Assembly: GCF_003865095.1 (NCBI RefSeq)
Contig: NZ_BHYK01000022.1
Span: 24,563 to 88,562 of the forward strand
Direction: 5' to 3'
From: Clostridium tagluense
Lineage (GTDB): Bacteria > Bacillota > Clostridia > Clostridiales > Clostridiaceae
DNA: 64,000 bases
Within the stretch, counting starts at the first letter, position 1. Every line of letters starts with the position of its first letter. A program made the position numbers and the translations under genes. Positions 1 to 8,020 of the stretch are shown in pieces. Under the pieces are notes generated by a model. It made no database searches. It had not been told where the DNA came from and saw only the letters and a list, made by a program, of their open reading frames with translations.

Positions 1-55
1 CTTGTCCGACGAAATAGAAAAATTAATAACGGAAGGAGGAGTTGCTCGTGATTAA
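1..55 (+). CDS. ntpA: V-type ATP synthase subunit A, C-terminal end (partial)
   Basis: The window opens inside a reading frame (from base 2) that encodes about 17 residues ending ITEGGVARD before TAA at 53-55. Its position directly upstream of subunit B, with an 8-base overlap into the GTG start at 48, is the usual A-B order of clostridial V/A-type ATPase operons. The identity rests on synteny, because the visible tail is too short to carry catalytic motifs. Subunit A would be the ATP-binding catalytic subunit of the cytoplasmic V1 head. Confidence 0.6.
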   Translation, partial: LSDEIEKLITEGGVARD

Positions 56-1430
56 AGAATACAGAACCATATCAGAAGTTGTAGGACCACTAATGGTTGT
101 AGAGAAAGTTGAAGGCGTTAGATATGATGAACTAGTAGAAATAGAGCTACAAAATGGTGAAATTCGTAGCGGAAAAGTACTTGAAATAAATGAAGATAAA
201 GCAATGGTTCAGTTATTTGAAAGTTCTGCAGGAATTAACTTAAAGGGTAGTAAAGCTAAATTTTTAGGAAGACCACTGGAACTTGGTGTTTCAGAAGATA
301 TGCTTGGAAGAGTCTTTGACGGTCTTGGAAGGCCTAAAGACGGCGGACCTAAAATTATTCCTGATAAGAGACTGGATATTAATGGAGAAGCACTAAACCC
401 GGTGGCAAGAGATTATCCTTCAGAGTTTATTCAAACAGGTATTTCTGCTATTGATGGACTTAATACACTAGTTAGGGGACAGAAATTACCAGTATTTTCT
501 GGATCAGGTCTTCCACACGCGCAACTTGCGGCTCAAATAGCAAGGCAAGCTAAGGTAGTAAATTCAGATTCGAAATTTGTTGTTGTATTTGCAGCCATAG
601 GAATAACTTTTCAGGAAGCACAATTTTTCGTAGACGATTTTACAAATACTGGTGCTATTGATAGAACTGTATTGTTTATGAATCTTGCAAATGACCCGGC
701 AATTGAGAGAATAGCTACACCTAGAATGGCGCTTACTACAGCTGAATATCTTGCTTATGAAAAAGGATATCATGTTCTTGTAATTATGACGGATATTACA
801 AATTACTGTGAGGCTCTACGTGAAGTTTCAGCTGCAAGAAAAGAAGTTCCAGGTAGACGTGGATATCCAGGATATCTTTATACTGACCTTTCTACATTAT
901 ATGAAAGAGCAGGAAGAATTAAAGGACTCGAAGGTTCAATAACTCAAATTCCTATACTTACAATGCCAGAAGATGATATAACTCATCCGATTCCAGATCT
1001 TACAGGATATATAACTGAAGGACAGATTATTTTAAGCAGAGAGCTTTATAAAAAAGGAATTATGCCTCCAATAGATGTTCTACCTTCACTATCAAGACTT
1101 AAAGATAAGGGTATAGGTAAAGGTAAAACACGCGAAGATCATGCTGATACAATGAATCAATTATTTGCTGCATATGCTCAAGGTAAGCAAGCAAAAGAGC
1201 TAGCAGTTATATTAGGAGAATCAGCTTTATCTGAGGCAGACAAAAAATATGCAATATTTGCAGATGCTTTTGAAAAGCAGTACGTAGCGCAAGGATTTGA
1301 AACTAATAGAACTATTGATGAAACAATAAATTTAGGATGGGAGCTTCTATCTATTCTACCAAGAAATGAACTTAAGAGAATTAGAGATGAATATGTAGAA
1401 AAATATTTACCTAAAAAAGAGGGTGAGTAA
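48..1430 (+). CDS. ntpB: V-type ATP synthase subunit B
   Basis: This is the non-catalytic nucleotide-binding subunit of the V1 head of a membrane-bound V/A-type ATPase, which couples ATP to Na+ or H+ movement. About 460 residues is the normal family length. The N-terminus ([16 protein letters not shown]) is the typical beta-barrel, and the family segments [38 protein letters not shown] and [14 protein letters not shown] are all present. The start is GTG at 48: AGGAGG at 34-39 lies 8 bases upstream, whereas the TTG at 42 would be only 2 bases away. It is translationally coupled to the upstream ntpA tail and followed after 2 bases by ntpD. The family call is very secure. Which ion is pumped cannot be told from this subunit. 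Confidence 0.97.
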   Translation: MIKEYRTISEVVGPLMVVEKVEGVRYDELVEIELQNGEIRSGKVLEINEDKAMVQLFESSAGINLKGSKAKFLGRPLELGVSEDMLGRVFDGLGRPKDGGPKIIPDKRLDINGEALNPVARDYPSEFIQTGISAIDGLNTLVRGQKLPVFSGSGLPHAQLAAQIARQAKVVNSDSKFVVVFAAIGITFQEAQFFVDDFTNTGAIDRTVLFMNLANDPAIERIATPRMALTTAEYLAYEKGYHVLVIMTDITNYCEALREVSAARKEVPGRRGYPGYLYTDLSTLYERAGRIKGLEGSITQIPILTMPEDDITHPIPDLTGYITEGQIILSRELYKKGIMPPIDVLPSLSRLKDKGIGKGKTREDHADTMNQLFAAYAQGKQAKELAVILGESALSEADKKYAIFADAFEKQYVAQGFETNRTIDETINLGWELLSILPRNELKRIRDEYVEKYLPKKEGE

Positions 1431-1432
1431 GC

Positions 1433-2104
1433 ATGACAAGGTTAAATGTCAATCCCACTAGAATGGAGCTTACTAAACTTAAAAAAAGATTAGGTACAGC
1501 AACTCGTGGACATAAATTATTAAAAGATAAACAAGATGAGCTTATGAGAAGGTTTATTGATCTTATAAAACATAACAATGAACTTAGGAAAAAAGTTGAA
1601 GAAGAATTACAAAATTCTTATAAGGATTTTCTTATGGCAAGTGCATTAATGTCTTCAGAATTTCTAGAGGAGGCCATTGCCTACCCAAAAGAAAGTATTT
1701 CTGTAGAAGTTGCAACAAAAAATCTTATGAGTGTTAATGTTCCCATAATGAAATTTAAAAGAAAATTAGAAGATGATCCTGGTAGCATATATCCTTATGG
1801 ATTTGCGAATACTTCTGGAGAGCTTGATGGAGCTATAGAAAAGTTATATTTAATTCTTCCAAAGCTTTTAGAACTTGCAGAAGTAGAAAAATCTTGTCAG
1901 CTAATGGCAGACGAAATTGAAAAAACCAGAAGAACAGTTAACGCCCTGGAATATATGATAATACCTCAACTTCAAGAAACCATAAAGTATATAAAAATGA
2001 AGCTTGGTGAAAATGAAAGAGGTGCTTTAACTAGACTTATGAAGGTTAAAAGCATGATGGAAGAAACCCAACGAATAGCAGAAGCAAAGAGAATCAGCGG
2101 GTAA
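1433..2104 (+). CDS. ntpD: V-type ATP synthase subunit D
   Basis: Subunit D is the central rotor shaft of the V1 sector and contacts the A3B3 head. The protein has 223 residues, a normal length. It begins with the family signature [15 protein letters not shown] and is largely helical, as expected for the two long antiparallel helices of the stalk. The C-terminal part ([21 protein letters not shown]) is the conserved NALE region of the family. It starts 2 bases after ntpB and is followed by a terminator, so it is the last gene of this ATPase operon. Confidence 0.96.
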   Translation: MTRLNVNPTRMELTKLKKRLGTATRGHKLLKDKQDELMRRFIDLIKHNNELRKKVEEELQNSYKDFLMASALMSSEFLEEAIAYPKESISVEVATKNLMSVNVPIMKFKRKLEDDPGSIYPYGFANTSGELDGAIEKLYLILPKLLELAEVEKSCQLMADEIEKTRRTVNALEYMIIPQLQETIKYIKMKLGENERGALTRLMKVKSMMEETQRIAEAKRISG

Positions 2105-2112
2105 TCATGATG

Positions 2113-2148
2113 AAATTAAGGTGGTTTTGTGACACCTTAATTTTTTTT
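2113..2148 (+). terminator. Rho-independent terminator of the ATPase operon
   Basis: An 11-base stem (AAATTAAGGTG with CACCTTAATTT) and a 9-base loop run into a T-run, 9 bases after the ntpD stop. Confidence 0.9.
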
Positions 2149-2258
2149 GATGAAAATATATATTGATGTATAGGGCTATTTATAATAGAATATAAAATAT
2201 AATAAACTAAAATTTATTGCTTTGGAAAGCAATTAATATAAGGTAGAGGAGAATGCAT

Positions 2259-2738
2259 ATGGCAGTTAGAAAGATTTTACAATATGGGGACAAACGTCTT
2301 AATTCGATTTGTGACAAGGTTTTCAAGGTAGACGGTAAAATATTAAACTTAGTAGACGATATGATGGATACACTTTATGAGGGTAATGGTATAGGCCTTG
2401 CAGCTCCTCAAATAGGCGTTTTAAAAAGGGTTATCTTAATTGATTTAGGCAATGAAGAAGAAGAACCGATAATAGTTATAAATCCTAAAATAACAGCAAA
2501 GTCAGGAAATGAAAAGGATTATGAGGGTTGTTTAAGTTATTTGGGACATGAGGGTGAAGTCTTTAGACCTACAAATGTTACAGTGGAAGGAATGAATATT
2601 AAAGGAAAACCAGTAACTTATAAAGCTGAAGGGTTGCTTGCAAGAGCCTTCTGCCATGAGATTGATCATTTAGATGGAATACTATATATGTCTAAGGCTG
2701 AGGAAATGTACGAGCTAGCTGAAGAGGAAGAAGAGTAA
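2259..2738 (+). CDS. def: Peptide deformylase
   Basis: This metalloenzyme removes the formyl group from the N-terminal methionine of nascent proteins in the cytoplasm. All three family motifs are present: GIGLAAPQIG, EGCLSY with the metal-binding Cys, and HEIDH near residue 132 with the two metal-binding His and the catalytic Glu. The length of about 159 residues is normal. I place the start at ATG 2259 rather than the in-frame ATG 2253, because GAGGAG at 2246-2251 is 7 bases from the former and only 1 from the latter. It appears monocistronic, with a large palindromic element beginning at its stop codon. Confidence 0.96.
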   Translation: MAVRKILQYGDKRLNSICDKVFKVDGKILNLVDDMMDTLYEGNGIGLAAPQIGVLKRVILIDLGNEEEEPIIVINPKITAKSGNEKDYEGCLSYLGHEGEVFRPTNVTVEGMNIKGKPVTYKAEGLLARAFCHEIDHLDGILYMSKAEEMYELAEEEEE

Positions 2739-2919
2739 AAATTATTCTTATATTATGCTTTAACTAAAAGTATATATTGCTAGGAATGCGTTCACATCGC
2801 CAAGTAATTCTAAACTAATTTTAGTAAAAGATACTAAAATTAGTTAAGAATTACTAAGGCTTGCTCATACGCATTCTACGCAATATATACTTTTGTTAGC
2901 ATAATATAAGAATAATTTT
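2737..2919. repeat. Palindromic dispersed element, copy A
   Basis: This is a 183-base imperfect palindrome. Its outer arms are AAAATTATTCTTATATTATG and the complement, then AAAAGTATATATTGC with GCAATATATACTTTT. Inside are a GCGTT/CGCATT region, then CCAAGTAATTCTAA with TTAAGAATTACTAAGG around a small central hairpin. The same arms and AGTAATTCTAA motif recur at 7466-7594 and 16936-17127, so this is a dispersed family and not a simple terminator. It has no coding capacity and resembles a MITE or a large structured RNA element. Its left edge overlaps the def stop codon. Confidence 0.8.
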
Positions 2920-3019
2920 ACGAGTACTGTATTTCTCCTAGGATGCTAAAGAATTATTAAACACTTAGCATCTTAGAGGCTGGAACTTTACAATAATTAT
3001 CAAAAAAAGAAATACTGTG

Positions 3020-3072
3020 AAAAAGAGTGTGCCCATGATTATTAATATCATAGGGGATGCTCTTTTTATTTT
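3020..3072 (+). terminator. Rho-independent terminator upstream of nadA
   Basis: AAAGAGTGTGCCCATGAT pairs with ATCATAGGGGATGCTCTTT (one mismatch and wobbles) and is followed by a T-rich run. It separates the def side from the nad operon. A second hairpin without a T-run (GATGCTAA/TTAGCATC) lies at about 2942-2974. Confidence 0.8.
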
Positions 3073-3081
3073 ACCTACATA

Positions 3082-3110
3082 TTGATATATTTCTACACAA
3101 ATGCTATTAT
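3082..3110 (+). promoter_or_regulatory. Sigma-A type promoter of the nad operon
   Basis: TTGATA (3082-3087), a 17-base spacer and TATTAT (3105-3110) lie upstream of nadA. The predicted start of transcription, about 3117, falls just before the palindrome at 3121. Confidence 0.75.
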
Positions 3111-3120
3111 AGTATGGAAT

Positions 3121-3140
3121 ACAGGTGTATATACACTTGT
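3121..3140. promoter_or_regulatory. Palindromic operator of the nad operon (candidate NiaR site)
   Basis: ACAGGTGTATATACACTTGT is a 20-base near-perfect palindrome with one mismatched pair. It sits immediately downstream of the predicted transcription start, the position expected for a repressor. NiaR (YrxA) is the usual niacin-responsive repressor of nadBCA in Firmicutes. Assigning this site to NiaR is inference from position and palindrome, as no regulator gene is in the window. Confidence 0.55.
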
Positions 3141-3170
3141 ATACATGTATATAAAGAGGTGTATAAATAA

Positions 3171-4079
3171 ATGCAAGAGTTAAAAGAAAAGATTAATGAA
3201 TTGAAAGTAGAAAAAAATGCTTTGATTCTAGCGCATTATTATGAGAATGATGATATTCAAGAGATAGCTGATTTCGTAGGAGATTCTTATTATCTTAGTA
3301 AAATAGCCAAAGAATGTAATGAAAATACAATAGTATTTTGTGGGGTAAAGTTCATGGCTGAGAGTGCAAAAATACTTTCACCAGAAAAAACAGTGCTTCT
3401 TCCCAATATAGAGGCGGGATGTACTATGGCAGATATGATTAATGGGGAAGATGTTAGGCAGCTTAAAAAGAAGCACCCAAAGGCAAAGGTTATCTGTTAT
3501 ATAAATTCAACAGCAGAAGTTAAAGCCGAAAGCGATATATGTTGTACTTCTTCCAATGCATTAAAAATAATTAATAGCTTAGATAAGGATGAAATAATTT
3601 TTATACCAGATAAAAATCTAGGTGAATATATAAATGAAAAAGCTCCCGATGTGGATATGATTTTATGGAATGGTTTTTGCTGTGTGCATGAATTTGTAAA
3701 GGCAGAAGAGATTATTGAAGTGAAAAATTCGGACAAAGATATAAAAATTTTAGTTCATCCTGAATGTAATAGTGAAATTAGGAAACTAGCTGACTTTATA
3801 GGAAGCACTGGAGATATAATTAAATTTGCCAGTGAAGACAGCGGCCAAAAGTACATGATTGTAACAGAGGAAGGTATACTTTATGAACTTAAAAATAAAA
3901 ATCCTAATAAACAATTTATAACACCGAAGACACCTATGATTTGTAAAAGTATGAAGAAAACTACCTTAGATGATGTTTATAATAGTCTTCAAAGTAAACA
4001 ATATGAAATAACCTTAGATGAAGATGTAAGACGCGCAGCACAGAAATGTCTAAATACAATGCATGAAATGGCAAGGTGA
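3171..4079 (+). CDS. nadA: Quinolinate synthase A
   Basis: Quinolinate synthase condenses iminoaspartate with dihydroxyacetone phosphate to quinolinate, the second step of NAD de novo synthesis, using an oxygen-sensitive [4Fe-4S] cluster. The protein has 302 residues, typical of the short bacterial form. LAHYYENDDIQEIADFVGDS at the N-terminus, FCGVKFMAESAKIL, and later Cys positions in NGFCCVHEF and VHPECN match the family; three of the Cys should hold the cluster. It is the first gene of the nadABC operon, follows a palindromic operator, and its stop overlaps the ribosome binding site of nadB. Confidence 0.96.
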   Translation: MQELKEKINELKVEKNALILAHYYENDDIQEIADFVGDSYYLSKIAKECNENTIVFCGVKFMAESAKILSPEKTVLLPNIEAGCTMADMINGEDVRQLKKKHPKAKVICYINSTAEVKAESDICCTSSNALKIINSLDKDEIIFIPDKNLGEYINEKAPDVDMILWNGFCCVHEFVKAEEIIEVKNSDKDIKILVHPECNSEIRKLADFIGSTGDIIKFASEDSGQKYMIVTEEGILYELKNKNPNKQFITPKTPMICKSMKKTTLDDVYNSLQSKQYEITLDEDVRRAAQKCLNTMHEMAR

Positions 4080-4083
4080 TTTA

Positions 4084-5385
4084 ATGGATATTTTTGTAGA
4101 TGTGCTAATAGTTGGAACTGGTGCAGCGGGCTTATATGCTGCATTGAATTTAAGAGAAGACTTAAATATACTTCTAATAACTAAGGATGAAGTAAATAAA
4201 TGTAACACATTTCTAGCTCAAGGTGGGATTTCAGTAGCTAGAGATCAAAGTGATTTTGATTTGTTTATACAAGATACACTAAAAGCAGGGAAGTTTAAAA
4301 ATTCCATAAAAGCGGTACAAACTCTAGTATATGAATCCATAGATAATATAAATAAAGTAAAAGATCTTGGAGTAAGCTTTGACAGGGAAAATGGCGAATT
4401 TAAATATACAAAGGAAGGTGCCCATAGCATAAGTAGAATTGTCCATAAAAAGGATGAAACCGGAAAAGAACTTTTTTTATCTTTGCTAGAAGCATTAAGA
4501 AATAAAAAAAATGTGAGTATATTAGAAAATACTACCTTGGTTGATATTATTACTAAAAATAATATCTGCTGTGGAGGTATTGCAACTAAAGGTGAAAAAA
4601 GAATAAATATCTATTCTAAGGCAACTGTTTTAGCAACAGGTGGTATTGGAGGGCTCTTTAAAAATTCAACTAATAGAAGAAGCTTAACGGGGGATGGCAT
4701 AGCTATTGCATTGAGACATAAGATTAAAACCTCTGATTTAGACTATGTTCAATTTCATCCAACTGCACTATATGATGATAATTTGAATTGTGAGAAATTC
4801 CTCATATCAGAATCACTAAGAGGTGAAGGCGCCAAACTTCTAAATGAATATGGTAGAAGATTTGTAGACGAACTACTACCAAGAGATGTAGTTGCTAAGG
4901 CAATTTATGGAGAAGAAAAAAAGAGTAGTCTGCCTTTTGTATTTTTAGATATTTCATTTAAAGGCAAAGATTATATAACTAATAGGTTCCCAGGTATTTA
5001 TAATCATTGTTTGCAAAGGGGTATAGATATTACAAAAAACAAAATTCCAGTAACGCCAGTACAACACTATCACATGGGAGGAATTGCTGTTGACTTAAGT
5101 TCTAGAACATCTATGGAGAATTTATTTGCCTGTGGTGAGGTGAGCTGCACGGGAGTACATGGAGCAAATAGGCTAGCAAGTAATTCACTATTGGAGGCCT
5201 TAGTTTTTTCTAGAAGAGCTTCAGAGTTTATAAATAAGTCAATTGATAGTACTGACCTTTTAAACTATGAAGATTTAAATGATTTAAAGGGGATTAAGGA
5301 TTATAGAGAAATTAATAAAACTATAGTTGTAGATAAATTTAAGAAAATGGGAGAGGGTATAAGGAATGAATTGGTTAATTATTGA
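4084..5385 (+). CDS. nadB: L-aspartate oxidase
   Basis: This FAD flavoprotein oxidises L-aspartate to iminoaspartate, the substrate passed to NadA. The N-terminal dinucleotide-binding motif VGTGAAGLYAA is present, followed by TFLAQGGISVA, and the FAD-binding C-terminal signature FACGEVSCTGVHGANRLAS. I prefer ATG 4084 to the upstream in-frame ATG 4063, which lies inside nadA. With the later start, AAGGTGA at 4073-4079 serves as ribosome binding site and the protein begins directly with the Rossmann strand. Length is about 433 residues, at the short end of the family as usual in clostridia. It overlaps nadC by 20 bases. Confidence 0.95.
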   Translation: MDIFVDVLIVGTGAAGLYAALNLREDLNILLITKDEVNKCNTFLAQGGISVARDQSDFDLFIQDTLKAGKFKNSIKAVQTLVYESIDNINKVKDLGVSFDRENGEFKYTKEGAHSISRIVHKKDETGKELFLSLLEALRNKKNVSILENTTLVDIITKNNICCGGIATKGEKRINIYSKATVLATGGIGGLFKNSTNRRSLTGDGIAIALRHKIKTSDLDYVQFHPTALYDDNLNCEKFLISESLRGEGAKLLNEYGRRFVDELLPRDVVAKAIYGEEKKSSLPFVFLDISFKGKDYITNRFPGIYNHCLQRGIDITKNKIPVTPVQHYHMGGIAVDLSSRTSMENLFACGEVSCTGVHGANRLASNSLLEALVFSRRASEFINKSIDSTDLLNYEDLNDLKGIKDYREINKTIVVDKFKKMGEGIRNELVNY

Positions 5386-6202
5386 TGATATTCTTATAGA
5401 GGCAATAAAAGAAGATGTACCTCAAAATGATATTACAACAGAATTTATTATAAGTGATGAGTGTAATTGTAGTATTGATTTAATAGCTAAAGAAAATGGA
5501 ATAATTGCTGGACTTCCTGTATTTGAGAGGGTCTTTAAAATACTGGAAGAGGTGAATATAGAGTTTTTTAAAAAAGATGGAGATGAAGTGTGTGAAGGGC
5601 AGTGTATTGCACAACTAAGTGGGAAAACAAAACATATATTGACAGGGGAGCGAACAGCATTAAATTTTCTTGGAAGAATGAGTGGAATTGCAACGTTAAC
5701 TAAAACTTATGTAGATAAATTAAGAGGCAGTGGCGTGAAGATTTTGGATACAAGAAAAACTACGCCTAATATGAGGATATTTGAAAAATATGCTGTAAAA
5801 ATGGGTGGAGGCTGTAACCATAGATACAATTTATCTGATAGTGTGCTAATAAAAGAAAATCATATAAGTGCTGCGGGTGGAATAAAAGCAGCAGTTAGTA
5901 TTATACGCCAGAATGTTTCCTTTGTTAAAAAAATCGAAGTTGAAGTTGAAACTTTGCAGCAAATTAATGAGGCTTTAGAAGTTGGTGCCGATATTATAAT
6001 GCTAGATAATATGGATTCTCTTACTATGAAAAAAGCCGTAGAGGTAATTAATAAAAAAGCTATAATTGAGGCATCTGGAAATGTAACATTAGATAATATT
6101 TTGGAAGTTGCGAGTTGTGGAGTTGACTATATTTCTGTAGGGGCATTGACTCACTCTTTTAGAGTTTTAGATTTAAGTATGAAGAATTTAGTTAATAGTT
6201 AA
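5366..6202 (+). CDS. nadC: Nicotinate-nucleotide pyrophosphorylase (quinolinate phosphoribosyltransferase)
   Basis: NadC converts quinolinate and PRPP to nicotinate mononucleotide, CO2 and pyrophosphate, ending the quinolinate branch. The protein has 278 residues, normal for the family. Conserved segments include ERTALNFLGRMSGIAT, DTRKTTPNMR and KYAVKMGGGCNHRYNL (phosphate and quinolinate binding), EVEVET, IMLDNM and EASGNV of the barrel. The ATG lies inside the nadB end (20-base overlap), so translation is probably coupled. It is the last gene of the operon, with decayed sequence downstream. Confidence 0.96.
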   Translation: MNWLIIDDILIEAIKEDVPQNDITTEFIISDECNCSIDLIAKENGIIAGLPVFERVFKILEEVNIEFFKKDGDEVCEGQCIAQLSGKTKHILTGERTALNFLGRMSGIATLTKTYVDKLRGSGVKILDTRKTTPNMRIFEKYAVKMGGGCNHRYNLSDSVLIKENHISAAGGIKAAVSIIRQNVSFVKKIEVEVETLQQINEALEVGADIIMLDNMDSLTMKKAVEVINKKAIIEASGNVTLDNILEVASCGVDYISVGALTHSFRVLDLSMKNLVNS

Positions 6203-6207
6203 AAATA

Positions 6208-6354
6208 ATGACAACAAAAGGTAATGAGCTTGCAATAACCGATACTACGGGTTATCATAAAGTATATATAAATATTGCTGAGAGAGTTTTTCAAGTTTTT
6301 AGGGCTGATGCACAAGGAAAATCCGAAGTAACTGCCCTTGGGTTTAAAATTTAG
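6208..6354 (+). pseudogene. Short open frame, probable gene remnant
   Basis: A 48-codon frame begins 6 bases after nadC. It contains segments such as TDTTGYHKVYINIAERVFQV that look like part of a larger, possibly secreted, protein. I do not recognise the family. There is no good ribosome binding site, and the next feature downstream is another truncated gene, so this is more likely a decayed fragment than a working small gene. Confidence 0.35.
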
Positions 6355-6371
6355 ATCAAATATTTTTTTAA

Positions 6372-6421
6372 AAGGGGCTGTCTCAAAATAGAAATCACTT
6401 TCTATTTTGAGACAGCCCCTT
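6372..6421. repeat. Perfect inverted repeat with IS-type ends
   Basis: Two perfectly complementary arms of about 23 bases, starting AGGGGCTGTCTCAAAATAG on the left, are separated by only four bases (TCAC). The GGGGCTGTCTCAAAA end is the type seen at the termini of IS1182-like and similar insertion sequences. Two ends almost touching with nothing between suggest a collapsed element or a minimal MITE. The hairpin could also stop transcription from nadC. Confidence 0.7.
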
Positions 6422-6622
6422 CCTATTAATGATAATGATACTTCAATTACTAGTGTAACAACTGTAATTGTGGTATCAGCATTAATTTTTATTGTGTCTA
6501 TAGTGAATATAATAGCAATGACACTGTTTTGGATATTAGATAAAAGAAAAGAAATTGCTGTTCGAAAAGTATTAGGATTTACCCTCGATGATGGTAGGAT
6601 AATGAATTCTTTATGTGTGTAG
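6421..6622 (+). pseudogene. FtsX-like ABC permease, C-terminal fragment
   Basis: The frame encodes about 66 residues: one hydrophobic helix (VIVVSALIFIVSIVNIIAM) followed by FWILDKRKEIAVRKVLGFT. This is the conserved membrane-exit segment of FtsX/MacB-type permeases, in which RxKEIxxRKxLG follows the second transmembrane helix. An intact protein has about 400 residues or more and two further helices, all missing here. The left edge of the fragment is the IS-type inverted repeat, so an insertion or deletion there plausibly destroyed the gene. No partner ATPase gene is nearby. Confidence 0.6.
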
Positions 6623-6732
6623 GCCTATGTAAAATGTTTAATTTTGTGAATTCTTCGTATTCGTGCTTTTTTACAGTTGTGACGAAACTTAAGGAAGTTG
6701 CGAATTAACAGGTTTGATTCATATATTAAATT

Positions 6733-7272
6733 TTACCATTTTTCATAATGTGTTATTTCTTCGAATTTCTTTCGTGGACGAGCTATTGGTGTTTCATCTG
6801 AATAACCAATAGGAATAATACCAACCACATATTTATCTGAAGGAATATTTAATATTGGTCTAATTTCTTCTTGAGTAAACCAAGCGACCCAACAAGTACC
6901 TAAGCCTAAATTTTCAGCTTCAAGTACTAGGTGCTCTATTGCAATAGTTGTATCTCTAATTATAAGCTTAAGCTCTGGTTCTGGACTATTCTCATTTAGT
7001 GATATGTCTATGTCTTCATTTATTCTTACACGTATATCTGCAACGCATACGATATGTATAGGAGCAGCGTTCATCCATTTTTGATCATGAGATACTTTTG
7101 ATATTTTTTGTTTTGTTTCCTCTGATTTGACTATAATAAAGTGCCATGGTTGTGTGTTGCTGCCGGATGGAGCAATTCTGGCACTTTCAAGCAACTGAAG
7201 AATCTTTTCATCTTCTACAGGCTTATTTTTGTATTTTCTTATACTTCTGCGTGTTTCAATTTCTTTAATCAT
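6733..7272 (-). CDS. Nitroreductase family protein
   Basis: This is an FMN-dependent NAD(P)H oxidoreductase of the nitroreductase fold. The FMN phosphate-binding RRSIRKYKNKPVE stretch is at the N-terminus, followed by PSGSNTQPWHFIIV, and AENLGLGTCWVAWF later contributes to the flavin pocket. At 179 residues it is a compact homodimer-forming member. An AAGGGGATAATAG ribosome binding site precedes the ATG on the minus strand. The natural substrate is unknown; such enzymes reduce nitro compounds, quinones or flavins. It stands alone, next to a decayed patch. Confidence 0.88.
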   Translation of the reverse strand: MIKEIETRRSIRKYKNKPVEDEKILQLLESARIAPSGSNTQPWHFIIVKSEETKQKISKVSHDQKWMNAAPIHIVCVADIRVRINEDIDISLNENSPEPELKLIIRDTTIAIEHLVLEAENLGLGTCWVAWFTQEEIRPILNIPSDKYVVGIIPIGYSDETPIARPRKKFEEITHYEKW

Positions 7273-7465
7273 ACTATTATCCCCTTATTATTCTTAAATT
7301 TTATATTTTAATATAAATGAATTTGTATATTTGTTTTATACTAATTATAAATGTTAAACCTCATAAGTTTTATTTAAATATACCATTATTACCGTAAATT
7401 GTATATTGAAATAATGTTGTATGATTATGTATAATTTATACATTATTATTCCGTAAAATAAAATA

Positions 7466-7594
7466 TTTTTCTTGGAGTATGCAACAAAAGTATATATTGC
7501 GTAAAATGCGTTCGAACAAGCCTTAGAATTACTTGGCGTCGTAAACGCATTTCTAGCGATATATACTTTTCGTTATAGCATAATCCAAGAAAAA
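7466..7594. repeat. Palindromic dispersed element, copy B
   Basis: This 129-base palindrome has the arms TTTTTCTTGGAGTATGC and GCATAATCCAAGAAAAA, then ACAAAAGTATATATTGCG with CGATATATACTTTTCG, an AATGCGTTC/CGCATT pair, and a short centre with AAGCCTTAGAATTACTTGG. The inner arms match copies A (2737-2919) and C (16936-17127), while the outermost arms are individual. The centre is shorter than in the other copies. It lies just downstream of the selenoprotein gene and could act as its terminator. Confidence 0.75.
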
Positions 7595-7612
7595 CTCTTG
7601 AACTATAGAATA

Positions 7613-7903
7613 TTATAATCTAACGCCTTTTACTCCATATATGGAGCCGAAAAATGGGATTTTTAACTTCTGATATACGTGTATATCTTTATTTAGGATA
7701 AGGCTTTTATGAAGGTACACCTTCACGCCCTCATATTCCATTAAAATAAATTGTTCTGAAGGAGAAAAATTTTTCTGAGTCTCAATCCAGAGACTTCTTG
7801 TAGGTGTTCCTCCTCAACCACACGAATTTAGTACAGACTTAACCACTAAAACTGAATTCGATTTTCGTATAGCATTAATTGCTTTGTCATCTATAGTTAA
7901 CAT
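7613..7903 (-). CDS. IscA/HesB-like selenoprotein with in-frame UGA (candidate)
   Basis: Read through one TGA, this frame encodes 96 residues from ATG 7903 to TAA 7613. The UGA (7814-7816) is codon 30 in the context NSCG-U-GGTPTRS, a redox-like Cys-Gly-Sec-Gly-Gly motif. The pattern of short strands, the GG turn and a late YEGVKVYLHK strand resembles the IscA/HesB fold, and small HesB-like Cys/Sec proteins are known in clostridia. Support for recoding: 66 further codons stay open after UGA, GGAGGTG lies 4 bases before ATG, a TTGACA-17-TAGAAT promoter precedes it, and a SECIS-like hairpin follows UGA. The fold assignment and the recoding are inference. Ordinary gene callers would miss it or call a 29-codon or truncated frame. 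Selenocysteine machinery genes are not in this window. Confidence 0.78.
7778..7795 (-). promoter_or_regulatory. Bacterial SECIS-like hairpin
   Basis: On the minus strand, A-GTCTC pairs with GAGAC-T around a six-base loop TGGATT. The loop has GG near its start and begins 24 bases after the UGA, within the 16-37 base spacing accepted for bacterial SECIS elements. It lies inside the coding sequence, as bacterial SECIS elements do. Confidence 0.7.
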
Positions 7904-7914
7904 AGAACACCTCC

Positions 7915-7931
7915 ATACCCATAGTGGGTAT
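7915..7931. promoter_or_regulatory. Inverted repeat ATACCC-N5-GGGTAT, operator candidate
   Basis: ATACCCATAGTGGGTAT is a perfect 6-5-6 inverted repeat. It lies between the predicted transcription start (about 7937, minus strand) and the ribosome binding site of the selenoprotein gene, and it resembles the TACCC/GGGTA operators of CsoR/CstR-family repressors. Which regulator binds is unknown. Confidence 0.55.
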
Positions 7932-7943
7932 ATCTATACTGAT

Positions 7944-7972
7944 ATTCTATTCCGAAAGTGTCTAAATGTCAA
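7944..7972 (-). promoter_or_regulatory. Sigma-A type promoter of the selenoprotein gene
   Basis: On the minus strand TTGACA (7972-7967), a 17-base spacer and TAGAAT (7949-7944) form a near-consensus promoter about 40 bases before the ATG at 7903. Confidence 0.75.
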
Positions 7973-8020
7973 TGAAGATAGAAAATTTAAGATTTCCATA
8001 GTAAACTGATTTAGTCTATT

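Noticed and set aside
2939..2978. Hairpin GATGCTAA/TTAGCATC as an extra terminator
   Set aside because: No T-run follows; noted only as a structure between the palindromic element and the nad terminator.
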